Shown here: positions 45,937 through 55,073 of the stretch, piece by piece
Numbering within the stretch: the first letter of the stretch is position 1
Layout: each line of letters begins with the position of its first letter
Assembly: GCA_047636495.1 (NCBI GenBank)
Contig: JBLILH010000009.1
Span: 39,716-103,715 of the forward strand
Direction of reading: 5' to 3'
Length of the DNA stretch: 64,000 nucleotides
Source: Endobugula sp047636495
GTDB lineage: Bacteria > Pseudomonadota > Gammaproteobacteria > Pseudomonadales > Cellvibrionaceae
The notes under the pieces: generated by a model
Database searches by the model: none
Told to the model about the DNA's origin: nothing
The model's input: only the letters and a program-made list of their open reading frames with translations
Made by a program: the position numbers and the translations under genes

Positions 45937-47931
45937 CCCATCGAGCTGCTTCACCACCATCGCGGCACCATGATCAGACAGATGATCATCGTCAAAATAT
46001 AACGGTGTATCACCATCCATGATCCGACAGAAATCAGCCCTGCACAGTACTTTTTCAGGATAAACAATGCGTAGATTAGAATAACGTGACGTTGTTTTGG
46101 AAAAGATTTCGTGGGTATTTTCTTGCCGTTGGATAAAATCTGTCCATAGTGGTCGAACATCTAATGACTTCCCCCAAAATATATTGTTAGCGACGACCTT
46201 AGGCACTGGCGAGCCTACCTCGGGCACACTAGAAATAATAACAACTGATTTATTCGCTGCTTGCAACTCGGCAATCAAACTATTTAATGCCCGATCAACC
46301 ACTTCTACATTCGATAGCTTTTCTGATGTCGTCGTATCGGCAAGTACGTAAGCTGGCCCTTGTTCCGCACCATAGCGTGAACCTTCAACACTCAATGCCC
46401 AACGAGCATGCAACACTACAGTAGTGATTGATTTTTTATTTTTTATAAACTCAAGTACTTCTTGGTTGAATTCGACGCATTGATGACCACCCCCAGCACC
46501 CACTTTCAAAACATTGGGCACCGGTGGACATCCTGTTCGCGCAACAAACGTACCCACTTTTTTCGAAGCTCGTAGCGATTCTGCGAAGGTTTTTTTGAGC
46601 GCGCTCATATGAGAGTCGCCCCAAAGGATAATAGATGGCTCAGCAGTGGCCACATTCTGACCACTGTCTACAGGGGTAGCAGCAACATCACCCACATAAC
46701 AAACATTGTTAGCTCGAATATCACTAGCGGTTTTACTCACGCAAGGGTTATCGATTACCTTGCTCTCACTCACTTGACTAAGGCGAATCACTTGCGGATC
46801 CAAACGAGATGGTATTCCGTCGAGATGGATAATCGCCAAGCACGCCAACAATAAGACACCTGTAGAACTGGCCGCCCAAGTATAAATAACCCGACGAGAA
46901 AAATGTTCTCTATTTCTAAACGGCGCCTCAACCCATCGCCAAGACATATAAGCCAATAAAAGCGATGCACATATCCCAACGACAGATAACCATGCACTCA
47001 AGCGCACATCTGCTTGGTAATTACGCAGAAATGCGAATACTGGCCAATGCCACAAATATAAAGAGTAAGATATCAAGCCTATAGAACGGAACGGAGGTGA
47101 GCCTAAAATATTCACTGTCCACCCCCCCCTATAAGCCAAACCCAAAAAGATAAACAAGCTAGCGCCCAAGGTAGGAAAAAATGCGGCAATACCAGGGAAG
47201 CGCGTCTGTTTGGTATAGATTATTGCGGGGATGAGAACAAGCATCACCGCTAATAATGCCAAAGCATTCGCGCCATACTTATTGATGGTGAACACTTTGG
47301 TATTGGATGCGTATAACGCTAATATTGCGCCCATCATCATCTGCCAGGCCCTCGACGGCAGCAAATAATATGCTGCCCACTCAAAATAATAAGTAGCATA
47401 CACGCTGACCAAAAACGAGCCTATACAAGCCATCCACGCCAAGTAAAATAAAGCGCGCTTATTTCTAGCTAACAAAAGAATAATAAGAGGGAAAATAAAA
47501 TAAAATTGTTCTTCTACTCCTAACGACCAAGTGTGAAGGAAGTATTCGAAATCTGAGTCGCCGCTAAAATAATTTGTAGTACGCCAGAAAAAAATATTTG
47601 AAGAAAAAACTAAAGCAAACGCAAGTGTTTTAGCGGATTTAATTAAATCTAATGGCACCTGCGTAATAAAGGCAACGCTCAGCACCAGTAAAGACATAAT
47701 GTAAAAAGCAGGTAAAATTCGGCGAATTCGGCGTTCATAAAAACCGACATAAGAAAAACGATGGTGTTCTACATCATTCAAAATAATAGTGGTAATGAGA
47801 TAGCCCGATATAACAAAAAAAACATCGACACCTATATAACCACCTGAGATATAAGGTAGACCTGCATGAAAAAACAATACCAGTAATACTGCTACACCAC
47901 GCAAACCATCAATTTCAGGTCGATATTGCAT
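45928..47931 (-). CDS. OafA-like O-acyltransferase with SGNH domain
   Basis: This 667-residue inner-membrane protein would acylate extracytoplasmic sugars. The acyltransferase-3 domain (about residues 1-350) starts YRPEIDGLRGVAVLLVLFFHAG with RGxAVxxVxxFH-like catalytic residues, followed by FFVISGYLIT and about ten helices. The periplasmic SGNH domain has the catalytic Ser in ILWGDSHMSALKK and the C-terminal Asp/His pair in YFDDDHLSDHG. It may act on the same polymer as the carrier-linked acyltransferase. The stop lies inside a 12-base tandem repeat. Confidence 0.93.
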   Translation of the reverse strand: MQYRPEIDGLRGVAVLLVLFFHAGLPYISGGYIGVDVFFVISGYLITTIILNDVEHHRFSYVGFYERRIRRILPAFYIMSLLVLSVAFITQVPLDLIKSAKTLAFALVFSSNIFFWRTTNYFSGDSDFEYFLHTWSLGVEEQFYFIFPLIILLLARNKRALFYLAWMACIGSFLVSVYATYYFEWAAYYLLPSRAWQMMMGAILALYASNTKVFTINKYGANALALLAVMLVLIPAIIYTKQTRFPGIAAFFPTLGASLFIFLGLAYRGGWTVNILGSPPFRSIGLISYSLYLWHWPVFAFLRNYQADVRLSAWLSVVGICASLLLAYMSWRWVEAPFRNREHFSRRVIYTWAASSTGVLLLACLAIIHLDGIPSRLDPQVIRLSQVSESKVIDNPCVSKTASDIRANNVCYVGDVAATPVDSGQNVATAEPSIILWGDSHMSALKKTFAESLRASKKVGTFVARTGCPPVPNVLKVGAGGGHQCVEFNQEVLEFIKNKKSITTVVLHARWALSVEGSRYGAEQGPAYVLADTTTSEKLSNVEVVDRALNSLIAELQAANKSVVIISSVPEVGSPVPKVVANNIFWGKSLDVRPLWTDFIQRQENTHEIFSKTTSRYSNLRIVYPEKVLCRADFCRIMDGDTPLYFDDDHLSDHGAAMVVKQLDGLL

Positions 47932-47940
47932 GCTTTCTGA

Positions 47941-48369
47941 CTACCTTTTCGACTTATGATTAAACCCGATTATCGCTTTCTTAACTTGTTGAGTATAAAA
48001 CAACATTAACCCAAGACAAATTATCGCGAGAAGCAGCTGCCCTATAAAATTCAAATATGCATCAACAGCTGGCATCGTATTTTCAATGTGCTCAAATGTT
48101 GAGTGAAAGAAAAAAATATCGAACAGCCATGTACGAGTTTGCTCTTTTGGCAGCCAACCAAAAAAATGAATAACATCTGGAATAAGCCCCCACATTCCGA
48201 CTAAAAAAATAATTACCGGACAATATAAAAACCAGTGTGGTTCCCTTCGATAGAGCCATTGAAAAAAACGACTGGTTTCACGTAATTTATGTCGCTTTTT
48301 GGCAATCACAGCACATACGGCAGAGCCGACGACTGCGCCTACCGAGAAATAAAAATGCTTTTCAGGCAC
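47941..48369 (-). CDS. small membrane protein, PDxxH/HS pattern, unknown function
   Basis: I do not recognise a named family with certainty. The 142-residue protein has three to four hydrophobic segments and a His/Asp pattern (IPDVIHFFGWLP, then FFFHSTFEH) that recalls YdjM/DUF457-type predicted membrane metal-dependent hydrolases. The second GTG (48369) is preferred because AAGGAG lies 8 bases upstream; the first GTG abuts that site. It overlaps the end of the upstream gene by 8 bases and appears to be a distant paralogue of it (shared GxxxxxP then IFFFxS). Confidence 0.6.
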   Translation of the reverse strand: MPEKHFYFSVGAVVGSAVCAVIAKKRHKLRETSRFFQWLYRREPHWFLYCPVIIFLVGMWGLIPDVIHFFGWLPKEQTRTWLFDIFFFHSTFEHIENTMPAVDAYLNFIGQLLLAIICLGLMLFYTQQVKKAIIGFNHKSKR

Positions 48370-48778
48370 GAGGCGCACTCCTTTTTAGAGACTGTTTGGT
48401 CGTTCGAATGTGTCTATTCCAACCACATCGTCTTACGCGCTTAATGAAGTTAATATAGTACATGATGACTGTCACATACAAGAAACCACAAACCACTACA
48501 ACCACGTGTATGTCACCTAAAAACTTTATGGCTAATGTCTGACAATGCAGCAATGAATAGAAGAAGAAAATATTGAGTCCGCTAGGAACATCACAGGTGA
48601 ACCGGTCAATAAAAAAGTAAGGTAATGCGGCAAGCACCCCAATAAAGAAAGGCAGAAATGGACTATATAAACGCACTGACAGATTTTTTTTCATCGTCAC
48701 TAGCATTAGGGCGGAGATGATATAACCCATCAGAAAACCAAACCCAAAATGGCCAGCACCTGTTAAATAGTCAGACAC
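48362..48778 (-). CDS. small membrane protein, paralogue of its downstream neighbour, unknown function
   Basis: The 138-residue polytopic protein begins with a GTG preceded by AAGGA. Features are GAGHFGFGFLMGYIISALMLV, then YSPFLPFFIGVLAALPYFFIDR and NIFFFYSLLHC. The layout follows the next gene, but the PDxxH motif is changed to PYFFID and HS to YS, so if the family is enzymatic this copy may be inactive. No function can be assigned beyond its place between the initiating transferase and the acyltransferase. Confidence 0.6.
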   Translation of the reverse strand: MSDYLTGAGHFGFGFLMGYIISALMLVTMKKNLSVRLYSPFLPFFIGVLAALPYFFIDRFTCDVPSGLNIFFFYSLLHCQTLAIKFLGDIHVVVVVCGFLYVTVIMYYINFIKRVRRCGWNRHIRTTKQSLKRSAPRA

Positions 48779-48819
48779 ACAATATCCTTACACTGTAAAT
48801 GATGATTGAAATTAACATA

Positions 48820-50244
48820 TTAATAAATGTTTCTAGACGTTAATGAAAAAGGGGTTTTGGCTAATATTTTGATATCTAACCACAAGGACCAGTTATTAAT
48901 ATACTCAACATCATACCTAACGCGCTCGCGCATTTTATTCATTTCTTCTGTTTCACCACGACAACCATTGATCTGTGCCAAACCAGTAATACCTGGTTTA
49001 ATTCGATGGCGCAGCAGATAATTTTCAATATGGTTATCGTAGTAATCATTATGCGACACAGCATGAGGCCTAGGCCCTACCAAAGACATCTCGCCTGACA
49101 ACACATTAAATAATTGCGGCAGTTCATCTATTGACGCTCTTCGGAGAAAGCGACCAAATGGCGTAATCCTCTGGTCGTCGCGCGTAGCTTGTTTCACATT
49201 ACCATCACTATGAGCGTGCATTGTACGAAACTTCCAGATATTAAAAACTTTGCCATCCCACCCGTGTCGCGGCTGTTTGAAAAAAGCAGGCCCTGCCGAG
49301 CCGACACGGATGATCACCGCGATGACGACAAGAAAAGGCAAGAGCACCATCAGTAGCGATAAAGACAACACTTTATCCATTACATGTTTGAAAAAAATAC
49401 CTGTTCTTGTCGAGGTAATGGGGCTTTCGTTGAGGAAAATGAGCGGCAAACCGGCCACTTCTCTAATAGAGTGGTTTAATAGCTTTAGTGCATATATATC
49501 AGGCACCCAGATAAGGTCTACGTTACTATCTAACAGCTCCACATGCAGGGTTTCTACCAATGCAGAATCACTCAATGGAACAGCGAAGTAAACCCTTTTT
49601 ATATCGTGATATTTAAGGATTCCACGAATATCGGAGATATGCCCAAGCACTGGCGCTTGTCGCTCTATGCGCTCTTCGTAGCCCGCAGGACTTCCGTCAC
49701 CAAAGGACACAAAACCAACAATATTATCTGGCAACCATTTGTTACCATTAACACTGTTGAACAAGTGCTCAGCTAAGCGCCCCTGCCCTATAATTAAGGA
49801 TTCTGCTCGCTCGACAAATTTATCTCGATAAATCCCTATCGCACGCGAGGCAAGTGCATAAGTGGCTACCTGTACAACGAACCCTAACACTGCCCATTGC
49901 AAAAACACCTCCCTAGAAAAGGAGTCCGAGGCTTTAGTGACAAAACCAATAGAGAGCAACACTAATAGAAATAAGAACCAAGAAGTCAACAAGCGATAAA
50001 CCGACTGAAAGAAGGAGCCAAACCGCCGATATACGCCAGACACACTGTAAATAGTGAATTGTAGCAACGCCGCCATTACCATTAAAATACGATAATCCGA
50101 CGGAATATCGCCGACTTTAATTTTCACCAAGATACTCAACAATATAATCATCAAGGCGATATCTATCGTGATTTGAAAAATATAAACGATTGATTCTCGC
50201 TTTTTTAATAGCCGCCGCTTTGAGAGCTGATCGTATGTTTTCAT
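48820..50244 (-). CDS. Undecaprenyl-phosphate glycosyl-1-phosphate transferase (WcaJ/PssY family)
   Basis: This polyprenyl-phosphate hexose-1-phosphate transferase would start repeat-unit assembly on undecaprenyl phosphate. Four to five N-terminal helices precede a soluble region (about residues 140-270, with GRLAEHLFNSV) and another helix (LSLSLLMVLLPFLVVIAVIIRVGS). The catalytic PGT domain has WKFRTMHAH, RRASIDELPQLFNVLSGEMSLVGPRP and KPGITGLAQINGCRGET. Family precedent suggests a glucose-1-phosphate donor. It is the first gene of the minus-strand polysaccharide run. Confidence 0.92.
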   Translation of the reverse strand: MKTYDQLSKRRLLKKRESIVYIFQITIDIALMIILLSILVKIKVGDIPSDYRILMVMAALLQFTIYSVSGVYRRFGSFFQSVYRLLTSWFLFLLVLLSIGFVTKASDSFSREVFLQWAVLGFVVQVATYALASRAIGIYRDKFVERAESLIIGQGRLAEHLFNSVNGNKWLPDNIVGFVSFGDGSPAGYEERIERQAPVLGHISDIRGILKYHDIKRVYFAVPLSDSALVETLHVELLDSNVDLIWVPDIYALKLLNHSIREVAGLPLIFLNESPITSTRTGIFFKHVMDKVLSLSLLMVLLPFLVVIAVIIRVGSAGPAFFKQPRHGWDGKVFNIWKFRTMHAHSDGNVKQATRDDQRITPFGRFLRRASIDELPQLFNVLSGEMSLVGPRPHAVSHNDYYDNHIENYLLRHRIKPGITGLAQINGCRGETEEMNKMRERVRYDVEYINNWSLWLDIKILAKTPFSLTSRNIY

Positions 50245-50543
50245 AAGCTATGATTCGCTTGGTTTTTAACTGAATGTATAGGTAGTTGTCAGTAATCGGT
50301 GTTGACGCGTTTATTATATAAAGACGAACTGTCTCAATATTTCTGACTGACTACGTGATGAATCTTGCCACTATTTAAATCGCATCTATATTGATCATAT
50401 GTGAGCAATATAGATGGCACATAAAACATCAATTATCACACAGAACACTTGACTCACCAACGCATCAATAAAAGAGTTGCAAGAAAAAGCGGCACATCAA
50501 ACAATAATAATAGACGAACTATCCAAATATAGCTGATAAACAT
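50245..50543. promoter_or_regulatory. upstream region of the polysaccharide locus with perfect 11-bp inverted repeat
   Basis: About 300 AT-rich bases lie upstream of the initiating transferase gene and probably carry the locus promoter. CATCTATATTG (50383-50393) and CAATATAGATG (50406-50416) form a perfect inverted repeat with a 12-base spacer, about 140 bases before the start codon. No JUMPstart/ops-like element was seen. Confidence 0.55.
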
Positions 50544-51925
50544 ATGGCCCATCCAATTCAATCGGAAAATAACTCGCCACTCTTATTTTGCAACTTGCTA
50601 GGAATGATTATTTACCTGCCTTTGCCGCTTGGCAGTCACCGCTTGCTCGGCTGGTCTATCCTAGAGCTGTGGTTTTTAGCATTTTGATTATCTGGCTGCT
50701 AAAGTGCTTTAGATAAAAAGCTAAGATGCCGGATTATTGGAAAAAATGCTGGGTTCCTCTGTTAGCGCTAGCCGGCTTTACCCGCGTCAGTTTATTCCAA
50801 TTAATGCCTTTAAATTTATCCACCAAGCCTATTAGCCTGCTGAATGAACTCGGATAGACACGATTTACATTTGACCCTCACGCAACAATAGAGCAACTGC
50901 TCAAAACCGCTGCCTACGTCAGTTTATTTATTCTCATTATTGCCCTAGTCAACACAGAAAAACGCATTAAAGCGGTACTTAACGTGCTTTTCTAATGTGG
51001 TGTTTTTCAAGCTGGTTATGGTGCACTGATGACACTAACAGGCATAGAACACATATTTTGGATATCCAAAGAAGCTTATATTGGTCGTGCCACAGGCACT
51101 TTCATTAACAGAAATCATTTTGCCAACTACCCAGCCATTTGTGCTGTTGCTGGGACAGCATTACTGCTGATCGGCCTACTCAACTTTATCTTGAGTCGTG
51201 AAATGCTATTTCGTATCGGGCTGACACTCATCGTTGTTGGCATTGTGCTAAGCCGCTCTCGCATGGGCAATACCGCATTCTTTATTAGCCTCATCAGTGC
51301 GGGCTTTATTTGGATGATATTGACCAGGCGAGTCAGTAGAAACGCCATCCGTTTACTCACTCGCCTTGTTGTTATTGACTTATGGGTGGTAGGCAACTGG
51401 TTCGGCTTTGAAGAAGTTCAGGCGCGCATTCAAAACACTTCTGCCAGCTCAGAAACTCGTGACGAAGTAGTGCGTGATACGCTGGTCTATATTAGCCAAA
51501 ACCCCATTTTAGGCACGGGCGGAGGCAGTTATTACTCCGTGTATTGTTATTACAAAAAACCCGATGTTAACGGCTATTACGACTATACCCACAACGATTA
51601 TTGACAATTTATCAGCGAATACGGATTTACTGGCATTGGATTTATTGCTTTATTTGTTTTATCTAGCTTTTTAGCCGCCATTATGACGTTAATAAAACGT
51701 AAAAACCCCATCATGCAAGCGACGAGTTTTGCGTCGATAATGACTATAATCGCACTGGTGCTTCATAGCTTAGTAGATTTCAATTTACAAATTATGGCTA
51801 ATGCTGCATCAGCAACTATTTTATTGACGCTAGCATGGGTAGCACGCTATTTACCCAGCCCCCGATCACTCCCAAGACCTACTCAACGCAATAAAGACAA
51901 TCGATTCAAGCGCGAAACAGCATAA
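50544..51925 (+). pseudogene. decayed O-antigen ligase/polymerase (Wzy_C family) gene
   Basis: A continuous protein can be read only by crossing one frameshift (about 50665-50690) and in-frame stops at 50714 (TAA), 50855 (TAG), 50993 (TAA) and 51602 (TGA). The first piece starts MAHPIQSENN and reads IIYLPLPLGSHRLLGW; later pieces read GRATGTFINRNHFANYP, GTGGGSYYSVY and YTHNDY, then (after a stop) QFISEYGFTGIG and LHSLVDFNLQIMANA. These are hallmarks of the O-antigen ligase/Wzy_C family, including the large periplasmic loop. It is on the strand opposite to the polysaccharide genes. Several independent lesions point to a true pseudogene rather than a sequencing error. Confidence 0.9.
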
Positions 51926-51954
51926 AAAAACCAGCTTTAAGCTGGTTTTTTTAT
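51921..51954. terminator. bidirectional intrinsic terminator
   Basis: aaccagc and gctggtt form the stem, with a TTTAA loop, an A-run before and a T-run after. It can end transcription from the pseudogene (+) and from the mutase gene (-). Confidence 0.93.
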
Positions 51955-51990
51955 GCTGACAATATACCTATCTTAGCGCCCAGATATTTT

Positions 51991-53343
51991 TCAACCAGCC
52001 GACACCATATCAAGTAACTCATCTGTTTTCGCACGCATTAACGCTTCATCTCCCCGAGACTCTACATTTAAACGTACCACTGGCTCGGTATTCGACATCC
52101 GCACATTAAAGCGCCAATCATCAAAACTCATCGATAAGCCATCCGTATAATCAATATCATTAGCGGTAACCGAGTAACGCGCCTCAATATCTTTTAACAG
52201 TATTGTTGGGTCGGCGACTTTTGTATTGATTTCGCCACTACAAGGATAGGCTTTCATTCTGTCGTCAACCAACTGCGACAATGACTTACCCGCACGGCAT
52301 ACCATTTCGGCCACCAACAACCATGGAATCATGCCGCTATCACAATAAGCAAAGTCACGAAAATAATGATGTGCACTCATTTCACCGCCATACACTGCAT
52401 CTTCAAGCCGCATGCGCTCTTTAATAAACGCATGTCCGGTTTTACTTTGTATCGCTTCACCACCCGCTTTTTCTACTAAATCCTGAGTATTCCAAGTTAA
52501 CCGCGGGTCGTGCACAATTTTACCTGGGGCTTTAAGCAAGAATGCTTCAGCCAGCATACCCACAATATAATAACCTTCAATAAACCGTCCATTTTCATCA
52601 AAGAAAAAACATCGATCAAAATCTCCGTCCCACGCAATACCAAAATCGGCATTATTGGACGTAACCGCATCAATAGTCGCCGCACGATTATCTACTTCTA
52701 GCGGATTAGGAATGCCATTAGGGAAAGTACCATCTGGCGCGTAATGTACATTAACAAATTTGAACGGTAATGCAGGCACAAGTTCGTCCATAACTAAACC
52801 AGCGCCACCGTTACCGGGGTTAGCGACTATTTTAAGTGGCTTAAGCGCCGCAACCTCAACGTACGTTAGCATATGTTTAATATAATCTGGGCGGCTATCC
52901 AGCAGGCTCACCTTACCCTTGAAAATAACAGCGGGGAAATCACCTTTTTCAGCTAGCCGTTTAATATCCAGTAAGCCAGTATCGCCACTAATCGGTCGCG
53001 CACCTTCTCTAACAAACTTCATGCCGTTATAGTCAATCGGATTATGACTGGCCGTGACACAAACGCCGCCATCGACATCATTATTAAAAGCGGCAAAATA
53101 CACTTCTTCAGTGCCGCATTCACCGATATGTAATACATCGGCACCCGCATCGGTAATACCATCGATTAACGCATCGGTTAACGAAGGGCTACTGATTCGA
53201 ATATCATGGCCAACCACTATTTTTTTTGCGCTCAAAAATGCAGTAAACGCACGTCCAATGCGATAAGCAATATCTTCATTGAGTTGATCTGGCACTCGCC
53301 CACGCACATCGTAGGCCTTAAAACAGCTAATCTCGGTACTCAT
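51991..53343 (-). CDS. manB: Phosphomannomutase/phosphoglucomutase (CpsG/ManB type)
   Basis: This alpha-D-phosphohexomutase interconverts hexose 6- and 1-phosphates for sugar-nucleotide synthesis. The start CFKAYDVRGRVPDQLNEDIAYRIGRAF and the active-site Ser99 in VTASHNPIDYNG are typical of CpsG. The Mg-binding loop is DGDFDRCFFFDE, the sugar-binding loop GGEMSAHHYFRD and the phosphate-binding end RMSNTEPVVRLN. Glucose versus mannose preference cannot be decided. It lies beside galU, suggesting a role in UDP-glucose supply as well. Confidence 0.93.
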   Translation of the reverse strand: MSTEISCFKAYDVRGRVPDQLNEDIAYRIGRAFTAFLSAKKIVVGHDIRISSPSLTDALIDGITDAGADVLHIGECGTEEVYFAAFNNDVDGGVCVTASHNPIDYNGMKFVREGARPISGDTGLLDIKRLAEKGDFPAVIFKGKVSLLDSRPDYIKHMLTYVEVAALKPLKIVANPGNGGAGLVMDELVPALPFKFVNVHYAPDGTFPNGIPNPLEVDNRAATIDAVTSNNADFGIAWDGDFDRCFFFDENGRFIEGYYIVGMLAEAFLLKAPGKIVHDPRLTWNTQDLVEKAGGEAIQSKTGHAFIKERMRLEDAVYGGEMSAHHYFRDFAYCDSGMIPWLLVAEMVCRAGKSLSQLVDDRMKAYPCSGEINTKVADPTILLKDIEARYSVTANDIDYTDGLSMSFDDWRFNVRMSNTEPVVRLNVESRGDEALMRAKTDELLDMVSAG

Positions 53344-53421
53344 TAAGTTAGTTCTCTCATAAATCTTATTATCAATGGCGACAAAATATAACGTATCACG
53401 TCATGCGAAACATCGTGTTGC

Positions 53422-54255
53422 TCACTGGTTTGATTGGTATACATTACTGTAAACATAATTTGTCGCATCAACAAAGCCTTCCACGCTACCGCAGTCAAAA
53501 CGCTGCCCCTTAAACTTATAGGCCATTACGCAACCACTCTTAGCTTGCGTGAGCAATGCATCAGTTAATTGCACCTCGCCGTTTTTACCTGGAGGCGTCT
53601 TTTCCAATACATCAAAAATATCTGGCGTAAGAATATACCGGCCTATAATAGCTAAGTTACTAGGCGCATCGGCAAGGTCAGGCTTTTCCACCATATCGGA
53701 TACTTGGTAAAGACCTTCCTTCATTTTTTCACCCGCTATAATACCAAATTTACTGACTTGGTCGTCGGGCACTTCTTGAATAGCGATAATACTGCAACGG
53801 AACTGATTGTAGAGACGCACCATCTGCGCTAGAACGCCCTCATCATCACCGGTTAGGCACAGGTCATCCGAAAGTACGACACCGAAGGGATCATCGCCGA
53901 TAAGTCGCTTACCATTCAAAATAGCATCACCAAGCCCCCGCATTTCGGTTTGACGAGTAAAAGAGAACTTGCCTTTATTCATTACCTCACGAATACTGCT
54001 TAAATTCTGCTCTTTACTGCTGCCTTTAATCTCTCTTTCAAGCTCATAATTCACATCAAAGTGATCAGCAATCGCTCTCTTTCCGCGGCCGGTGACGAAT
54101 CCGATATCCGTTAAGCCAGCTTCTAACGCTTCTTCTACGCCATATTGAACAAGCGGTTTATTCACAATAGGCAGCATTTCTTTAGGCATTGATTTAGTCG
54201 CAGGAAGAAAACGTGTACCGTAGCCTGCTACAGGGAAAAGACATTTTTTAATCAT
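53422..54255 (-). CDS. galU: UTP-glucose-1-phosphate uridylyltransferase
   Basis: GalU makes UDP-glucose from UTP and glucose-1-phosphate. The motifs LFPVAGYGTRFLPATKSMPKEMLPI, VQYGVEEAL, FTRQTEMRGLGDAIL, VVLSDDL and VEKPDLADAPSNLAIIGRYIL are diagnostic. The ATG of MIKKCLF is chosen over a TTG 15 bases upstream. UDP-glucose is probably the donor for the initiating transferase encoded in the adjacent locus. Confidence 0.96.
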   Translation of the reverse strand: MIKKCLFPVAGYGTRFLPATKSMPKEMLPIVNKPLVQYGVEEALEAGLTDIGFVTGRGKRAIADHFDVNYELEREIKGSSKEQNLSSIREVMNKGKFSFTRQTEMRGLGDAILNGKRLIGDDPFGVVLSDDLCLTGDDEGVLAQMVRLYNQFRCSIIAIQEVPDDQVSKFGIIAGEKMKEGLYQVSDMVEKPDLADAPSNLAIIGRYILTPDIFDVLEKTPPGKNGEVQLTDALLTQAKSGCVMAYKFKGQRFDCGSVEGFVDATNYVYSNVYQSNQ

Positions 54256-54438
54256 AAAATCGCTCGGCAAATAGTGTTATTAAAAAGTCTAACAATAGCA
54301 TATCTACGACTGACTTTCCGTTCAAGTGCCTGCACAATAAAAGCAATTCCGCTAGACACGGCGCATTTAGTCGCTACAATGCACTGTTTTTAGTTTTCAA
54401 ATACCTTTCACTTATACAACAACCTTTATGAGGGCAGC

Positions 54439-54966
54439 ATGTCTTTAGCCGATGACCAGAAAAACAGCTTTACCAAAGAAGAACTTATCGCATGCGGTAA
54501 CGGTGATTTATTTGGCCCTGGTAACGCCCAACTACCCTTGCCAAATATGTTGATGCTAGATCGCATTACGCATATTTCTGCCACCGATGGTGGAGCGAGC
54601 AAGGGCAGCATTATCGCTGAACTAGACATTCACCCCGATCTTTGGTTCTTTGACTGCCACTTCCCCGGCGATCCGGTTATGCCTGGCTGCTTGGGATTAG
54701 ACGCCATGTGGCAGCTTGTCGGTTTTTTTCTTGGGTGGAAAGGCAACCAAGGACGCGGTCGTGCGCTAGGTTCTGGCGAAGTGAAATTTACCGGTCAGAT
54801 TCTGCCTACGGCCAAGAAAGTGACTTATCACATTGAGCTAAAACGCGTGATTGAACGCAAACTTGTCATGGGTATTGCCGATGGCCGCGTATCCGTAGAT
54901 GGAAGAGACATCTACACGGCCAAAGATCTTCGTGTAGGTCTTTTCACTAATACCGATGCTTTTTAA
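54439..54966 (+). CDS. fabA: 3-hydroxydecanoyl-ACP dehydratase/isomerase
   Basis: FabA dehydrates 3-hydroxydecanoyl-ACP and isomerises the product to cis-3-decenoyl-ACP, the branch to unsaturated fatty acids. Catalytic His74 (FDCHFPGDPVMPGCLG) and Asp88 (GLDAMWQ) are conserved, as is GRALGSGEVKFTGQI. Length (175) is standard. GAGGG lies 9 bases upstream of the ATG. fabB follows after about 107 bases. Confidence 0.97.
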   Translation: MSLADDQKNSFTKEELIACGNGDLFGPGNAQLPLPNMLMLDRITHISATDGGASKGSIIAELDIHPDLWFFDCHFPGDPVMPGCLGLDAMWQLVGFFLGWKGNQGRGRALGSGEVKFTGQILPTAKKVTYHIELKRVIERKLVMGIADGRVSVDGRDIYTAKDLRVGLFTNTDAF

Positions 54967-55073
54967 GCTTCTCCGTTGTTTTATGGCATAATGTCACTTT
55001 TAGTTAGACGGCGACTCACGTTGCCCTGCATATTTATATTTACTGTACTGATCGATATTGAAGAGGTGGTGCC

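Noticed and set aside
51029..51604. 191-codon ORF as a stand-alone membrane protein gene
   Set aside because: It is the middle piece of a longer ligase-family sequence interrupted by stops on both sides.
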